Source of the DNA: Caulobacter rhizosphaerae
GTDB taxonomy: Bacteria; Pseudomonadota; Alphaproteobacteria; Caulobacterales; Caulobacteraceae
Assembly: GCF_010977555.1 (NCBI RefSeq)
Contig: NZ_CP048815.1
Location: 4,580,501 to 4,644,500, forward strand
Length of the DNA stretch: 64,000 bases
Direction of reading: 5' to 3'
Shown here in pieces: positions 41,728 to 50,712 of the stretch. How positions within the stretch are numbered: position 1 is the stretch's first letter; the number at the start of each line of letters is the position of its first letter. The position numbers were made by a program, and so were the translations under genes. The notes under the pieces are model-generated. The model had not been told where the DNA came from. It made no database searches and saw only the letters and a list, made by a program, of their open reading frames with translations.

Positions 41728-41743
41728 TCAAACAAGCGTTTGA
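41728..41743. promoter_or_regulatory. PsrA/TetR-type operator
   Basis: TCAAACAAGCGTTTGA, a 16-base palindrome (one central pair imperfect), starts four bases after the -10 box. It matches the PsrA pattern CAAAC-N4-GTTTG, a fatty-acid-responsive TetR regulator. Confidence 0.6.
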
Positions 41744-41771
41744 CAGCACAAACAACGGGACCGGGAACGCC

Positions 41772-43079
41772 ATGGATTTCGAAATCTCCGCCACCCAGCG
41801 CAGCTTCCTCGACCGGGTCACCGCGTTCATGGAAGAGCACGTCAAGCCGGCCGTCCCGGTCTACGAGGCCGAGATGAACGTGCTCGGGGCCGAGCGCTGG
41901 AAGGTCGTCCAGGTCGTCGAGGAGCTCAAGGCCAAGGCCAAGGCCGCCGGCCTGTGGAACTTCTTCATGCCGCCCCACAGCGGCCAGACCCATGTCGACG
42001 ACACGTTCCAGTTCGAGGGCGTGCAGCTGACCAACCTCGAATACAGCCTGATCGCCGAGCAGCTGGGCAAGATCGGCTTCGCGTCCGAGGTCTTCAATTG
42101 CTCGGCGCCCGACACCGGCAACATGGAAGTGCTGATGCGCTACGGCACGCTGGAGCAGAAGGAGCGCTGGCTGCGCCCGCTGATGAACGGCGAGATCCGC
42201 AGCGCCTTCCTGATGACCGAGCCGGCGGTGGCCAGCTCGGACGCCACCAACATCGAGACCCGCATCGAGCGCGACGGCGACCACTATGTGATCAACGGCC
42301 GCAAGTGGTGGAGCTCGGGCGTGGGCGACCCGCGCTGCAAGGTGGCCATCGTCATGGGCAAGACCGATCCCAACAACGCCAGCCGCCATGCCCAGCAGAG
42401 CCAAGTGCTGGTGCCGATGGACAGCCCCGGCATCGAGATCGTCCGCATGTTGCCGGTGTTCGGCTATGACGACGCGCCGCACGGCCACGCCGAGGTGATC
42501 CTCAAGGACGTGCGTGTGCCCGTCGAGGACGCCCTGCTGCTGGGCGAGGGCCGCGGTTTCGAGATCGCCCAGGGCCGCCTGGGCCCCGGCCGCATCCACC
42601 ACTGCATGCGCACCATCGGCACGGCCGAGGTGGCGCTGGAGAAGATGGTCAAGCGGCTGATGAGTCGGAAGGCGTTCGGCAAGTACATCTCCGACCACTC
42701 GGTCTGGGAGGAGCGCGTCGCCGAGGCCCGCATCAACATCGAGATGTGCCGCCTGCTGTGCCTGAAGGCGGCCGACATGATGGACAAGGCCGGCAACAAG
42801 TCGGCCCGGCTGGAGATCGCCATGATCAAGGTCGCGGCCCCGCGCCTGGCCCTGAAGATCATCGACGACGCCATCCAGGCCCACGGCGGCGGCGGCGTCA
42901 CCACCGATTTCGGCCTGGCCAAGGCCTATGCCGGCATCCGCACCCTGCGCCTGGCCGACGGCCCGGACGAGGTGCACGAGCGCACGATCGCCCGCATGGA
43001 ATACGGCAAGTACGGCGACCTGGCCTACCAGCAGAAGGTCGAACGCGAGGCCGCGCGGGAAGTGGCGGGGATCCGGTAG
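41772..43079 (+). CDS. Acyl-CoA dehydrogenase
   Basis: A 435-residue FAD enzyme oxidising acyl-CoA to enoyl-CoA. Landmarks: [20 protein letters not shown] with the flavin-contacting [18 protein letters not shown], and in the C-terminal helical domain [40 protein letters not shown]. This resembles the longer ACAD10/11-type relatives acting on branched or long chains. An operator of PsrA type lies over its start of transcription, and a terminator follows. Confidence 0.92.
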   Translation: MDFEISATQRSFLDRVTAFMEEHVKPAVPVYEAEMNVLGAERWKVVQVVEELKAKAKAAGLWNFFMPPHSGQTHVDDTFQFEGVQLTNLEYSLIAEQLGKIGFASEVFNCSAPDTGNMEVLMRYGTLEQKERWLRPLMNGEIRSAFLMTEPAVASSDATNIETRIERDGDHYVINGRKWWSSGVGDPRCKVAIVMGKTDPNNASRHAQQSQVLVPMDSPGIEIVRMLPVFGYDDAPHGHAEVILKDVRVPVEDALLLGEGRGFEIAQGRLGPGRIHHCMRTIGTAEVALEKMVKRLMSRKAFGKYISDHSVWEERVAEARINIEMCRLLCLKAADMMDKAGNKSARLEIAMIKVAAPRLALKIIDDAIQAHGGGGVTTDFGLAKAYAGIRTLRLADGPDEVHERTIARMEYGKYGDLAYQQKVEREAAREVAGIR

Positions 43080-43102
43080 GGTCTGCGTCCAGAACGATAG
43101 CG

Positions 43103-43140
43103 AAAGGGCCTCCCGGAGCGATCCGGGAGGCCTTTTTCTT
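43103..43140 (+). terminator. rho-independent terminator
   Basis: AAAGGGCCTCCCGGA, loop GCGA, TCCGGGAGGCCTTTTTCTT, with one bulged base. Placed between convergent genes, so it may serve both. Confidence 0.85.
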
Positions 43141-43151
43141 AGGATGACGCC

Positions 43152-43799
43152 CTACCCCGCCGGCGAACGCACGCTCGGCCGTTCGACCACCCTCGCCCGC
43201 CAGGCCGCCAGCGCCGCGCAGTCCTCCGGGATCGCGATCCGGGCGAAGTCGGCGAAGGCCAGGCCGCCCCACACCGTGATGTCGGCCATCGAGAACGCCT
43301 GGCCAGCCACATAGGGCTGGTCGCGTAGCACCTTGTCGAAATAGCGCATGCCAGCCACCGCCCTGTCGCGCGAGCGCTCGCCCCAGGCCTGGCGACCGTC
43401 CCAGTCGGGGCTCTTGTAGGCCAGCATCTTGTCGCCCAGGCCCGGGGTGGCGTGGTGGAAATAGATCCCCACCGCGTCGATCAGCTCGGACTCCGCCCGC
43501 TTCTGCATCATGTGGATCACCGCCTTCTCGCGCGGCGTGCGGCCGGTCAGCACCGGGTTGCCGTCGAGATTGTCCAGGTACTCGGTGATCGCCGTGCATT
43601 CGGAGATGAACAGGCCGTCGTCCAGCTCCAGCACCGGCACCGTGCCGGTCGGGTTCTTCTCCAGGAAGGCCGGCTGCTTGTGCTCTGCCCCGGGCAGGTC
43701 GACCGGCACGAAGGTGACGTCGGACGCCAGGCCCTTCTCGGCCAGGGCGATGCGGACGCGGGCCGGGTTGGGCCCGATAGCGAAGTCGTGGATTTTCAT
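43152..43799 (-). CDS. Glutathione S-transferase, divergent from a TetR gene
   Basis: A 215-residue transferase. MKIHDFAIGPNPARVRIALAEKG begins the thioredoxin fold, NPTGTVPVLEL holds the cis-proline, and ISECTAITEYLDNL supplies the glutathione-contacting E-C/S. The C-terminal domain has QAFSMADITVWGGLAFADF. The ATG at 43799 is chosen since the frame upstream runs through the operator. It is controlled by two TATCTA-type palindromes shared with the divergent regulator. Confidence 0.88.
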   Translation of the reverse strand: MKIHDFAIGPNPARVRIALAEKGLASDVTFVPVDLPGAEHKQPAFLEKNPTGTVPVLELDDGLFISECTAITEYLDNLDGNPVLTGRTPREKAVIHMMQKRAESELIDAVGIYFHHATPGLGDKMLAYKSPDWDGRQAWGERSRDRAVAGMRYFDKVLRDQPYVAGQAFSMADITVWGGLAFADFARIAIPEDCAALAAWRARVVERPSVRSPAG

Positions 43800-43821
43800 G
43801 GCGGCTGCCTCCATTGCGATT

Positions 43822-43839
43822 CTATCTACCAGTAGATAG
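43822..43839. promoter_or_regulatory. TetR operator 1
   Basis: CTATCTACCAGTAGATAG, an 18-base inverted repeat 22 bases before the GST start. Confidence 0.75.
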
Positions 43840-43880
43840 GCAAAACTCGTAAAGGCCTTTCGCGCTTCGCCGTCAACCAT

Positions 43881-43896
43881 TATCTATCGGTAGATA
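43881..43896. promoter_or_regulatory. TetR operator 2
   Basis: TATCTATCGGTAGATA, a second copy 58 bases centre to centre from operator 1 and 15 bases before the tetR start, consistent with autoregulation. Confidence 0.75.
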
Positions 43897-43911
43897 GGCA
43901 AGGACTCAGCG

Positions 43912-44472
43912 GTGACCGATACGACGAAGCTCGACACGCGCCAGGTGATCCTGGACGCCGGCCAGGCCGTGGTGCAGGCCCGCGGCTACAACGCCCTGAG
44001 CTTTCGCGAACTGGCCAAGACGGTCGGGATCAAGAGCGCCAGCATCCACTACCACTTCCCGACCAAGGGCGACCTGGGGGCGGCCCTGGCCAAGCGCTAT
44101 ACTGACGGGGCGGCCAAAGCCTTCGAGCATTTCCTGACCGTCGCGCCCGACGCCGCTGGGCGGATGGGCCTCTATACCGGCGTGTTCCGCGCCGCCCTGG
44201 TCAATGACAACCGCATGTGCCTGGTCGGGATCATGGCCGCCGAAAAGGCCGACATGCCGCCCGAGGTGATGGTCGAGGTCGAACGGTTCATCGCCCTGAA
44301 CGTCGCCTGGCTGACCCACGTGCTGGACCTGACCGGGCCTGAGGCCGACCAGAAGGCCCTGGCGGTGCTGTCGGCGCTCAATGGCGCCCAGCTGCTGGCG
44401 CGCGGCGGCGGCGATGTGGCGATCTACGACCGCACGATCGCGGCCTACCGGACCGCGGGGCTGTTTCCTTAG
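43912..44472 (+). CDS. TetR-family repressor of the divergent GST gene
   Basis: A 186-residue regulator from a GTG at 43912 with AAGGA eight bases upstream. The N-terminal helix-turn-helix is [31 protein letters not shown] (about 22-52). The C-terminal domain has [20 protein letters not shown], close to the NemR/AcuR-type TetR_C in which a cysteine (Cys in MCLVG) senses electrophiles. That sensing role is inference. It lies 53 bases before pncB on the same strand. Confidence 0.88.
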   Translation: MTDTTKLDTRQVILDAGQAVVQARGYNALSFRELAKTVGIKSASIHYHFPTKGDLGAALAKRYTDGAAKAFEHFLTVAPDAAGRMGLYTGVFRAALVNDNRMCLVGIMAAEKADMPPEVMVEVERFIALNVAWLTHVLDLTGPEADQKALAVLSALNGAQLLARGGGDVAIYDRTIAAYRTAGLFP

Positions 44473-44525
44473 GACGCGCGTTCCACCGCCGCCGCACTGC
44501 ACCTCGCGCCCTTCGAAAGCCGCCC

Positions 44526-45830
44526 ATGCCCGTCACCGACATCGCCACCCGCGTCCACGACCACGGCTGGCGGCTGGACCCGATCGTCCGCAGCCTGCTG
44601 GACACCGACTTCTACAAGCTGCTGATGCTGCAGTTGATCTGGAAGCGGCATCGCGACGTGCCGGTGACCTTCTCGGTGGTCAACCGCACCCGCGCGGTGC
44701 GGATCGCCGAGGAGATCGACGAAGGAGCCCTGCGCGAACAGCTGGACCACGCCCGCACCGTGCGCCTGAGCAAGAAGGAGCGCATCTGGCTGGCCGGCAA
44801 CAGCTTCTACGGCCGGGCCCAGATCTTTGAACCGGCCTTCCTGGCCTGGCTGGCCGACTACCGGCTCCCCGACTACCGGCTGGGCCGGCGGGACGGCCAG
44901 TTCGTGCTGGAGTTCGAAGGGTCCTGGGCCGAGGTCACCCTGTGGGAGATCCCGGCCCTGGCGATCATCAACGAACTGCGCAGCCGCGCGGCGATGCGTG
45001 GCCTGGGCCGCTTCTCGCTGGACGTCCTCTACGCCCGCGCCAAGGCCAAGCTGTGGGACAAGGTCGAGCGGCTGCGGCGCCTGGAAGGCCTGGTCCTGTC
45101 AGACTTCGGCACACGGCGGCGCCACGGCTTCCTGTGGCAGCGCTGGTGCGTCGAGGCGCTCAAGGAAGGCCTGGGCGAGGCCTTCATCGGCACCAGCAAC
45201 GTGCTGCTGGCCATGGACAGCGACCTGGAGGCCATCGGCACCAACGGCCACGAGCTGCCGATGGTCATGGCGGCCCTGGCCGGCGACGACGACGCCGCCC
45301 TGCGCCAGGCGCCGTTCACCGTGCTGGACGAGTGGTCGCAGGCCTATGGCGGCAATCTCAAGGTGGTGCTGCCCGACGCCTTTGGCACCGCGGCCCTGCT
45401 GCGCGACGCTCCCGACGACCTAGCCGACTGGACTGGCTTTCGCCCCGACAGCGCCCCGCCGATCGAGGGCGGCGAGGCGATCATCGCCTGGTGGCGGGCC
45501 CGCGGCCGCGATCCGCGCGACAAGCTGCTGGTGTTCTCAGACGGCATGGACGTCGAGAGTATCGAGACGACCCACCGCCACTTCGCCGGCCGGGTGCGCA
45601 CCAGCTTCGGCTGGGGCACCAACCTGACCAACGACTTCGTCGGCTGCGCGCCGGACGCCCGGAGCCTGGGCCCGGTGTCCCTGGTATGCAAGGTCACCCG
45701 GGCCGGCGGCCGCCCCGCCGTCAAGCTGTCGGACAATCCCAACAAGGCCGTGGGCGATCCCGCCGAAATCGCCCGCTACCTCCGCGTTTTCGGCGCGGAG
45801 GGGTTCCAGGCCCAGGCGGTGACGGTTTAG
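44526..45830 (+). CDS. pncB: Nicotinate phosphoribosyltransferase
   Basis: A 434-residue enzyme of NAD salvage that joins nicotinate and PRPP, driven by ATP. Landmarks: [14 protein letters not shown] near the start, [33 protein letters not shown] with the active-site histidine region, [11 protein letters not shown], and the phosphate loop [10 protein letters not shown] with [10 protein letters not shown]. Length and order are those of the bacterial PncB class. Confidence 0.95.
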   Translation: MPVTDIATRVHDHGWRLDPIVRSLLDTDFYKLLMLQLIWKRHRDVPVTFSVVNRTRAVRIAEEIDEGALREQLDHARTVRLSKKERIWLAGNSFYGRAQIFEPAFLAWLADYRLPDYRLGRRDGQFVLEFEGSWAEVTLWEIPALAIINELRSRAAMRGLGRFSLDVLYARAKAKLWDKVERLRRLEGLVLSDFGTRRRHGFLWQRWCVEALKEGLGEAFIGTSNVLLAMDSDLEAIGTNGHELPMVMAALAGDDDAALRQAPFTVLDEWSQAYGGNLKVVLPDAFGTAALLRDAPDDLADWTGFRPDSAPPIEGGEAIIAWWRARGRDPRDKLLVFSDGMDVESIETTHRHFAGRVRTSFGWGTNLTNDFVGCAPDARSLGPVSLVCKVTRAGGRPAVKLSDNPNKAVGDPAEIARYLRVFGAEGFQAQAVTV

Positions 45831-45857
45831 GGACGGATGGGCATCGATGCTGTGCGC

Positions 45858-45950
45858 GGTCCTCGTCCTTCGACAGGCTCAGGATGAGGACCATTTACAG
45901 ACCCAGCCGCGGAAAACCTCATCCTGAGCTTGTCGAAGGACGAGGTTTTC
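45858..45950. repeat. paired hairpin repeat, family A copy 5
   Basis: The left unit is flanked by GGTCCTC / GAGGACC and the right unit by AAAACCTC / GAGGTTTT, as in copy 4. It lies between convergent pncB and asd. Confidence 0.9.
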
Positions 45951-45974
45951 GGGCCCGGCGCCGGATGTGTCCGC

Positions 45975-47063
<1,089 letters not shown>

Positions 47064-47267
47064 TCAGTCTGGAAAGGACGGCCCCGCGCGTCGGCGGGGC
47101 TTCTGTCCGGCTGTCGCGTCTAGACCGCGCGCACATCCGCAGACGCCCCGCCGAAGCAGGTCGTTTTGCGAATAATGGCTTTGGTCATCACGACGGACAT
47201 GGCGCAGCTCTCTAGGGACGAACGCGGCGGATGTAAACCTTCTGGCGCGTTCGTCGCTGGACCGCGA

Positions 47268-48296
47268 TCAGTTCCCCGCCGGAACCGGCGACATCGCCGC
47301 GACGCTGGCGCCGGCCACCGGGATCATGAAGCCCGGCAACGAGCGCGGCGCCGGGGCGGGCGTCGCCGTCGGGACCGCCGCCCCGCCGGCCGCGTCGTTG
47401 ACGCACTGGGCGGTGTCGATCAGGGCGTGCTGGCCCAGGCAGAAGACGTCCTCGTAGTGCGGGCCGGCCACGGCCAGGCACTGGTAGAGGTTCAGCTTGG
47501 CCATCTTCATGCAGAAGCCGCTCTTCTTGTCGTGCATGACGACGTCCAGCTTGGCGGCGTCCTCGTCGCCGGCCGCGCCCAGAACCGCCAGAGCCGCCAG
47601 GGCCGCGGCCCGCACGGTCACCGGGGTGAAGGCCGCCCCGCCCTCGCCGCCGAAGCCCCCCGCCTCGCGCGGCGCGGTCGCGGCCTGGATCAGCCGGCCG
47701 GCGTCCTCGTCGCCGGGCGTGAAGAAGGCGGCCGACATCGCCTTGACCTTGGCCAAGCGGCCGGCGGTGTCGGCGATCGGGCTCTTGGACCAATCCTGGT
47801 GCTGGATGTCGTAGGCCGCCTGCTTGACCGCCTTGCCGGTGGCGCCCAGCGGCGCGCCGCGCTTGATCAGGGCCGCCTGGGCCCGACTGGCGGCGGCGCC
47901 GACGCCGTCGATCTCGACGACGCTCTCGGGATTGGCTTCCAGGCGCTCGACCAGCACCTCCGGCGGGGTTTCGCGCGCCGCCTGGCGCACGCCGTCGATG
48001 AAGGCTTCCTCCTGCAGGGCGGCGATGGCGCCGTAGGCGATCATGCCGGCGTCCAGCTGCTCAGGCTGGTAGGCCGCGCCCTTGGCCAGGGCCTCGGCGA
48101 CGCCGCCGCCGTTCTCGAACGCCGCCGAGATGGTCCCCGCGCCGCGCGTGTAGGTTTCGAAGGCGCTAGCCGCGGCGACCACGTCGCGGGCCAGGGTGAC
48201 GCCGGGCGCGCCGCGCTCCTGGCGAGCGACGGCGAAACCGGAGACAGCGACAGCCGCGATCAGCGCGCTCGTCGCCCAGAGAACGGGATATTTCAT
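47268..48296 (-). CDS. secreted protein of unknown function
   Basis: A 342-residue protein with a signal peptide (MKYPVLWATSALIAAVAVSG, cleavage near AVARQE). The mature chain is helical (SAAFENGGGVAEALAKGAAY, MIAYGAIAALQEEAFIDGV) with a cysteine cluster near 265-320 (GFCMKMAKLNLYQCLA, VFCLGQHALIDTAQCV) suggesting disulphides and periplasmic location. A Pro/Ala-rich tail closes it. I recognise the pattern as conserved in Caulobacter-like genomes but know no function. Confidence 0.7.
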   Translation of the reverse strand: MKYPVLWATSALIAAVAVSGFAVARQERGAPGVTLARDVVAAASAFETYTRGAGTISAAFENGGGVAEALAKGAAYQPEQLDAGMIAYGAIAALQEEAFIDGVRQAARETPPEVLVERLEANPESVVEIDGVGAAASRAQAALIKRGAPLGATGKAVKQAAYDIQHQDWSKSPIADTAGRLAKVKAMSAAFFTPGDEDAGRLIQAATAPREAGGFGGEGGAAFTPVTVRAAALAALAVLGAAGDEDAAKLDVVMHDKKSGFCMKMAKLNLYQCLAVAGPHYEDVFCLGQHALIDTAQCVNDAAGGAAVPTATPAPAPRSLPGFMIPVAGASVAAMSPVPAGN

Positions 48297-48620
48297 GATG
48301 ATGGCCCCAGACCGAACTTGGGGCCTATTGGGCGATCATCTCGGTTGATCAGTCTCTAATGTTCATGCCAAATTGGACGTTAACGTCCGTGTATTGGACT
48401 GTTTTCGCTGCGCATTTTGTCGCACGACAGCTTTGGATAGCATAGCAGTGTCGGCCTGGTATCTTTATAATGGAAAGTGTCGAGAGATCGACATTTACCC
48501 ATTGATGAATACCCCTCACCCAAGGATTGTACAGACCAGGGCCGGCGCTGTGAGCTAGTCGCCGATGACAAGGTCCGAAAACCGCGAGACGTCGCCTCGT
48601 CCGGGTCTATGATCGGGCCC
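48297..48620. promoter_or_regulatory. lower-GC region upstream of the Ada-AlkA gene
   Basis: 324 bases near 50 per cent GC by eye and without a gene. It contains the perfect 14-base palindrome GGACGTTAACGTCC at 48375-48388 and several AT-rich blocks (TATCTTTATAATGG near 48461) that could hold the promoter. Confidence 0.4.
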
Positions 48621-50114
48621 ATGGACCTCGATCCCGACGCCTGCTATCGCGCCATCCAGACCCGCGACGCCCGCTTCGACGGCCGGCTGTTCGTGGCCGT
48701 CAGGACCACAGGCATCTACTGCCGGCCGGTGTGCCCGGCCCGCACGCCCAAGCGCGAGAACGTCACCTTTCACGCCACCGCCGCCTCGGCCCAGGAGGCC
48801 GGCTACCGCGCCTGCCTGCGCTGCCGGCCCGAGACCTCGCCGCAGCTGGGAGCCTGGAACGGCGCGTCCAACACCGTCAGCCGCGCCCTGGCCCTGATCG
48901 AGGCCGGCGCGCTCGACGAGGACGACGTCGAGACCCTGGCCGAGCGCGTCGGGGTCGGCGGACGCCAGTTGCGGCGACTGTTCCTGCAGCACCTGGGCGC
49001 GACGCCGGTGGGCGTGGCCCAGACCCGGCGCGTGTTGCTGGCCAAGCAGCTGATCCACGAGACCGACCTGCCGATGGCCGAGGTGGCCCTGGCCGCCGGC
49101 TTCGGCAGCGTGCGGCGCTTCAACGAGACCTTCCAGCAGCTCTACGACCGGCCGCCCGCCGCCCTGCGCCGGAGGAAGGCCCTCCCAGCCCCGGCCGGCG
49201 AGGCCATCTCCCTGACTCTGCGCTACCGCCCGCCATACGACTGGGACGGCATGCTGGCCTTCCTGGCGATGCGGGCGATCCCCGGCGTCGAGGCGGTCGA
49301 GAACAACGTCTACCGCCGGGTCATCGCCCTGGATGGTGCGGCCGGGACGATCGCCGTGGCGCCGATCGGCGGCGACCGGCTGAGCGTGGCGGTGCGGTTT
49401 CCCCGGCCGTCAGCCCTGCCCCGCATTCTGGCCCGGGTGCGCGGGGTGTTCGACCTGTCGGCCGATCCGGTCGGCATTGGCGAGGTGCTGTCGCGCGACC
49501 CGGACCTGGCGCGGATGGTGGCCCTGCGCCCCGGCCTGCGGGTGCCCGGCGCCTGGGACGGGTTCGAGCTGGCGGTGCGGGCGATCCTGGGCCAACAGAT
49601 CACCGTCGTTCAAGCCCGCAAGCTGGCCGGCGACCTGACCGCCGCGCACGGCCAGCCGCTGCCCGAGCCCTGGGCCGAGCCGGGCCTGACCCACGCCTTC
49701 CCGTCGGCCCAGCGCCTGGCCGGAGCCGACCTGTCCGGCCTGAAGATGCCCGGCGCCCGTATCCGCTGCCTGTCCGCCATGGCCGGAGCGATCGCCGCCG
49801 ATCCGAACCTGCTGTCGCCAACCGCCGGCCTGACCGAGATGGTCGCCCGCCTGCGCGCTTTGCCAGGCATCGGCGAATGGACGGCCCAGTACATAGCCAT
49901 GCGCCAGCTGCGCGAGCCCGACGCCTTCCCGGCCGCTGACGTGGCCCTGATGCGCGCCCTGGCCGACGCCGACGGCGTCCGCCCGACGGCGGACCAGCTG
50001 CTGGCCCGCGCCGAGGCCTGGCGGCCCTGGCGAGCCTACGCGGCCTTGCACCTCTGGGCCTCGCTGGCCGACGCGGGGGCGCCGCCGATGCGGAAGGTGA
50101 AGCGTGCGGCCTGA
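48621..50114 (+). CDS. Ada-AlkA fusion: methyl-sensing regulator joined to 3-methyladenine glycosylase
   Basis: A 497-residue protein. The zinc domain has Cys34, Cys38, Cys65 and Cys68. An AraC helix-turn-helix pair follows (about 80-175, ending RRFNETFQQLYDRPPAALRR). The AlkA-type glycosylase fills the C-terminal 300 residues: an N-terminal AlkA beta domain from ISLTLRYRPPYDWD, ILGQQITVVQARKLAGDL, and the helix-hairpin-helix LPGIGEWTAQYIAMR with the catalytic aspartate in FPAADVAL. It both senses phosphotriester damage and excises alkylated bases. An ATG at 48609 is possible, but MDLDPDACYRAIQ matches relatives. The ogt gene follows with close spacing. Confidence 0.92.
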   Translation: MDLDPDACYRAIQTRDARFDGRLFVAVRTTGIYCRPVCPARTPKRENVTFHATAASAQEAGYRACLRCRPETSPQLGAWNGASNTVSRALALIEAGALDEDDVETLAERVGVGGRQLRRLFLQHLGATPVGVAQTRRVLLAKQLIHETDLPMAEVALAAGFGSVRRFNETFQQLYDRPPAALRRRKALPAPAGEAISLTLRYRPPYDWDGMLAFLAMRAIPGVEAVENNVYRRVIALDGAAGTIAVAPIGGDRLSVAVRFPRPSALPRILARVRGVFDLSADPVGIGEVLSRDPDLARMVALRPGLRVPGAWDGFELAVRAILGQQITVVQARKLAGDLTAAHGQPLPEPWAEPGLTHAFPSAQRLAGADLSGLKMPGARIRCLSAMAGAIAADPNLLSPTAGLTEMVARLRALPGIGEWTAQYIAMRQLREPDAFPAADVALMRALADADGVRPTADQLLARAEAWRPWRAYAALHLWASLADAGAPPMRKVKRAA

Positions 50115-50121
50115 GGTCCTG

Positions 50122-50619
50122 ATGCTGGAGGTGCTGGCCACCCCGATCGGCGAGATCGATGTGGTCACCGACGCGGACGGGCAGCTGAGGGTGCTGGAAT
50201 TCCACGACCAGCCCCACCGCCTGACCAGCGCCCTGCGCCTGCACCATCGCGGCCAAGCGGTGGAGAGCGGCGCGGCGCCGGCCGCCGTCCGCGATGGGCT
50301 GGCGGCCTATTTCGCCGGCGACCTGGCGGCGTTGCGGACCATCCCGTGGACGATCGGCGGCACCGCCTTCCAGCATCAGGTGTGGCAAGCTCTGGTCGAG
50401 ATCCCGCTGGGCGAGACCACCAGCTACGCCCGCCTGGCCTCCCAGGTCGGGCGTCCCGCCGCTGTCCGCGCGGTCGGCGCGGCCAACGGCGGCAACCCGA
50501 TCGCCATCGTCGTGCCCTGCCACCGGGTGATCGGAACCGGCGGCGCCCTGACCGGCTATGGCGGCGGGGTGGAGCGCAAGCGGTGGCTGCTGGCGCACGA
50601 AGGCGGCCGCGAACTCTGA
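50122..50619 (+). CDS. ogt: Methylated-DNA--protein-cysteine methyltransferase
   Basis: A 165-residue suicide methyltransferase for O6-methylguanine. FQHQVWQALVEIPLGETTSYARLA, then VGAANGGNPIAIVVPCHRVIG with the acceptor cysteine in PCHRV, and GYGGGVERKRWLLAHE. The ATG at 50122 gives the usual MLEVLATPIGEI start. A GTG at 50104 would overlap the upstream stop by 11 bases. It supplies the methyltransferase activity missing from the Ada-AlkA fusion. Confidence 0.93.
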   Translation: MLEVLATPIGEIDVVTDADGQLRVLEFHDQPHRLTSALRLHHRGQAVESGAAPAAVRDGLAAYFAGDLAALRTIPWTIGGTAFQHQVWQALVEIPLGETTSYARLASQVGRPAAVRAVGAANGGNPIAIVVPCHRVIGTGGALTGYGGGVERKRWLLAHEGGREL

Positions 50620-50620
50620 G

Positions 50621-50648
50621 GGGGCGACAGGTCCATGGACCTGTCCCC
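50621..50648. repeat. palindrome, family E copy 3
   Basis: The 20-base perfect core GACAGGTCCATGGACCTGTC, extended by GGGG and CCC, lies directly after ogt. Confidence 0.8.
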
Positions 50649-50712
50649 AGCTTTGCCAGCCCCCCGCAAGCCCCATAAGATGGCCGCGCCGCCCTTCGCG
50701 ACCGGAACCCTC

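Noticed and set aside
47080-47103. GC hairpin upstream of asd considered as an amino-acid attenuator or riboswitch
   Set aside because: There is no run of Ts on the asd strand, no leader peptide rich in Lys or Thr codons, and no lysine-riboswitch features visible.
48373-48558. 61-codon frame in the low-GC region before the Ada-AlkA gene
   Set aside because: Cysteine-rich but without ribosome site or homology cue. It more likely reflects the lower GC of a promoter region.
48477-48620. N-terminal extension of the Ada-AlkA protein
   Set aside because: The extra 48 residues do not resemble any Ada start and lie in low-GC non-coding-like DNA. The domain begins with MDLDPDACYRAIQ at 48621.
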